In this document: in pieces, positions 63,066 through 64,000 of the stretch | Layout: every line of letters starts with the position of its first letter | How positions within the stretch are numbered: position 1 is the stretch's first letter | DNA from: Caldilineaceae bacterium bin34 | GTDB lineage: Bacteria > Chloroflexota > Anaerolineae > Caldilineales > Caldilineaceae | Assembly: GCA_002238555.1 (NCBI GenBank) | Contig: MPMO01000002.1 | Span: forward strand, 62,001-126,000 | Length of the DNA: 64,000 bases | Reading direction: 5' to 3' | Program-made: the position numbers and the translations under genes | The notes under the pieces: model-generated | Database searches by the model: none | What the model saw: only the letters and a program-made list of their open reading frames with translations | Told to the model about the DNA's origin: nothing

Positions 63066-64000
63066 ATGACCAACACAATGCAGGCCATCCAAATCACGGG
63101 ACCCGGCGAAGCGGCCCTCATTGAGACGCTGATGCCCACCCCGGAGGCGGGAGAAGTCCTGGTCAGGGTGGAGGCAGTCAACACCTGTCCGCAGTGGGAC
63201 CTGCACATCCTGGGCAACGAACCGATGTTTCCCGGCAGCACCATCGAGTACCCGTATCCGATCGGCCAGCCCGGCCATGAAATGGCCGGCGTGGTCGCGG
63301 CCACCGGTCTTGGTGTCGAGGGGTTCGAAGTCGGCCGCAAGGTGGCCGCGTGGCGTGATCCGGGCAAGGTTCGCCAAGGGTGCTATGCCCAGTACGTGCC
63401 GTTCGAAGCAACCAACCTGATTGCACTCCCGGACGAACTCGAACCGCACGAGTGCGCATCCCTGGAACTGGCAATGTGCGTCCAGGCTTCGTTCGACCAA
63501 CTGAATGGGTTTGGCGCGGTAGAGGATTGCCGCGTAATCATCTGCGGCCTGGGACCGGCGGGCCTGATTGCCGTCCAGTTGGCCCAAGTGCACGGTGCCT
63601 CCGATGTCATGGCACTCGATCCGTTGCCGGCCCGCCGCGAATTGGCTGCGCACCTGGGTATATCAAAGGTGTTTGCCCCGGATGATCCAGAAGTACTGGG
63701 CATGCTCAACCAGGGAGACTTCTGGACCACCGGCATCGATTGCACAGGCCTCGCACCGGCCCTGCAGCATCTGATGGCGCTGTGCTCGAGGTATGTCCAC
63801 GTGTTCGGGGTCCTGCGGGATCCCGTCCAGTTCGGCCTGCCCGAATACCGCAAGGGACTGGCCCTGATCGGCTACGACCGGCACACCAGGGAGGCAGCGG
63901 AAACTGCCTTGTCATTCGTGGCGGACGGCCGACTGGACCTGAAGCCGCTGGCAACCCACCAATTGCCTTTGGAGGACTACCTGGAAGGGATTGACCTGTT
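63066..64000 (+). CDS. MDR-family zinc-type alcohol dehydrogenase, C-terminus cut by window edge
   Basis: An open frame of 311 codons from the ATG at 63066 to the right edge. It has the GroES-like start MQAIQITGPGEAALIETLMP, the zinc region with VNTCPQWDLHIL (Cys) and GHEMAGVV (His-Glu), and the NAD-binding VIICGLGPAGLIAVQLAQV. It is a complete-looking member of the alcohol dehydrogenase family and differs from the MDR gene at 52069. Its substrate is likely a polyol or sugar alcohol, inferred from neighbouring catabolic genes. Confidence 0.87.
   Translation, partial: MTNTMQAIQITGPGEAALIETLMPTPEAGEVLVRVEAVNTCPQWDLHILGNEPMFPGSTIEYPYPIGQPGHEMAGVVAATGLGVEGFEVGRKVAAWRDPGKVRQGCYAQYVPFEATNLIALPDELEPHECASLELAMCVQASFDQLNGFGAVEDCRVIICGLGPAGLIAVQLAQVHGASDVMALDPLPARRELAAHLGISKVFAPDDPEVLGMLNQGDFWTTGIDCTGLAPALQHLMALCSRYVHVFGVLRDPVQFGLPEYRKGLALIGYDRHTREAAETALSFVADGRLDLKPLATHQLPLEDYLEGIDL

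Noticed and set aside
1-64000. CRISPR array
   Set aside because: No set of regularly spaced short repeats was found; the direct repeats seen are duplications or single pairs.

Overview
The window is a high-GC bacterial chromosome segment, most likely from the Chloroflexota (SAR202- or Caldilinea-like). This is an inference from several signs: RNase J, FtsK and TsaB housekeeping genes, a solute-binding lipoprotein with an Ala/Pro/Met/Asp-rich linker right after its lipobox Cys, and many sugar-acid catabolism genes (enolase superfamily, Gfo/Idh/MocA, MDR dehydrogenases, DapA family, M81). No rRNA or species marker is present, so the phylum is not proven.

Layout. 1-11 kb, mostly minus strand: a GH31 glycosidase (cut by the window edge), ftsK (frameshifted), RNase J, family 4 uracil-DNA glycosylase, a RimI-like acetyltransferase and tsaB; then endonuclease IV (broken by a 148-bp internal duplication), a rhodanese, a DUF2203 protein and an A-type Fe-S carrier. 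11-22 kb: an RND efflux pump (split by an in-frame TAG) with its membrane-fusion adaptor, a scar of nested insertion sequences (IS5-like, IS200/IS605 tnpB, ISAs1-like), and an operon of a secreted Met/His-rich protein, an OmpR-type regulator and a sensor kinase. An 11-bp-period direct repeat lies upstream of that operon. 22-33 kb: mannonate dehydratase plus HD phosphohydrolase, an ATC-hydrolase-like gene, a BrnT toxin with a beheaded BrnA, a tnpB fragment, an O-antigen-ligase-like membrane protein overlapping lipA, upp, a DksA/TraR protein with a histone-H1-like tail, a Tat-exported solute-binding protein and tRNA-Lys(CTT). 33-46 kb: homocysteine methyltransferase-like gene, a decayed oligogalacturonate-lyase-like gene, an ANKH-like transporter, crcB, an amidohydrolase, and a six-gene minus-strand operon (solute-binding lipoprotein, two permeases, DapA-like, PL22-like, Gfo/Idh/MocA) with no ATPase gene in the window. 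46-51 kb: a GH32/43-like propeller protein, a VapBC pair, an MNT/HEPN pair with a frameshifted HEPN gene, and an M81 peptidase.

51-64 kb is the most unusual part. A Gfo/Idh/MocA gene and an MDR dehydrogenase are followed by a gene for a DUF262 plus HNH (GmrSD-like) protein and a small unknown gene. A diverged second copy of the block follows: a dead MDR gene, then a second DUF262-HNH gene that has lost its stop codon and runs in frame into an intact enolase-superfamily gene (984 codons in all). A third, unrelated DUF262-HNH gene follows, bracketed by two direct copies of a roughly 135-bp element with terminal inverted repeats. An MDR dehydrogenase runs off the right edge.

The left and middle parts encode core DNA/RNA maintenance and uptake and breakdown of plant- or algal-type sugars and sugar acids. 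The right part is a defence-gene insertion hotspot that has broken up a catabolic operon. At least fourteen loci are interrupted or fragmentary, so either this genome is decaying or part of the sequence carries errors; the two explanations are separated where possible.
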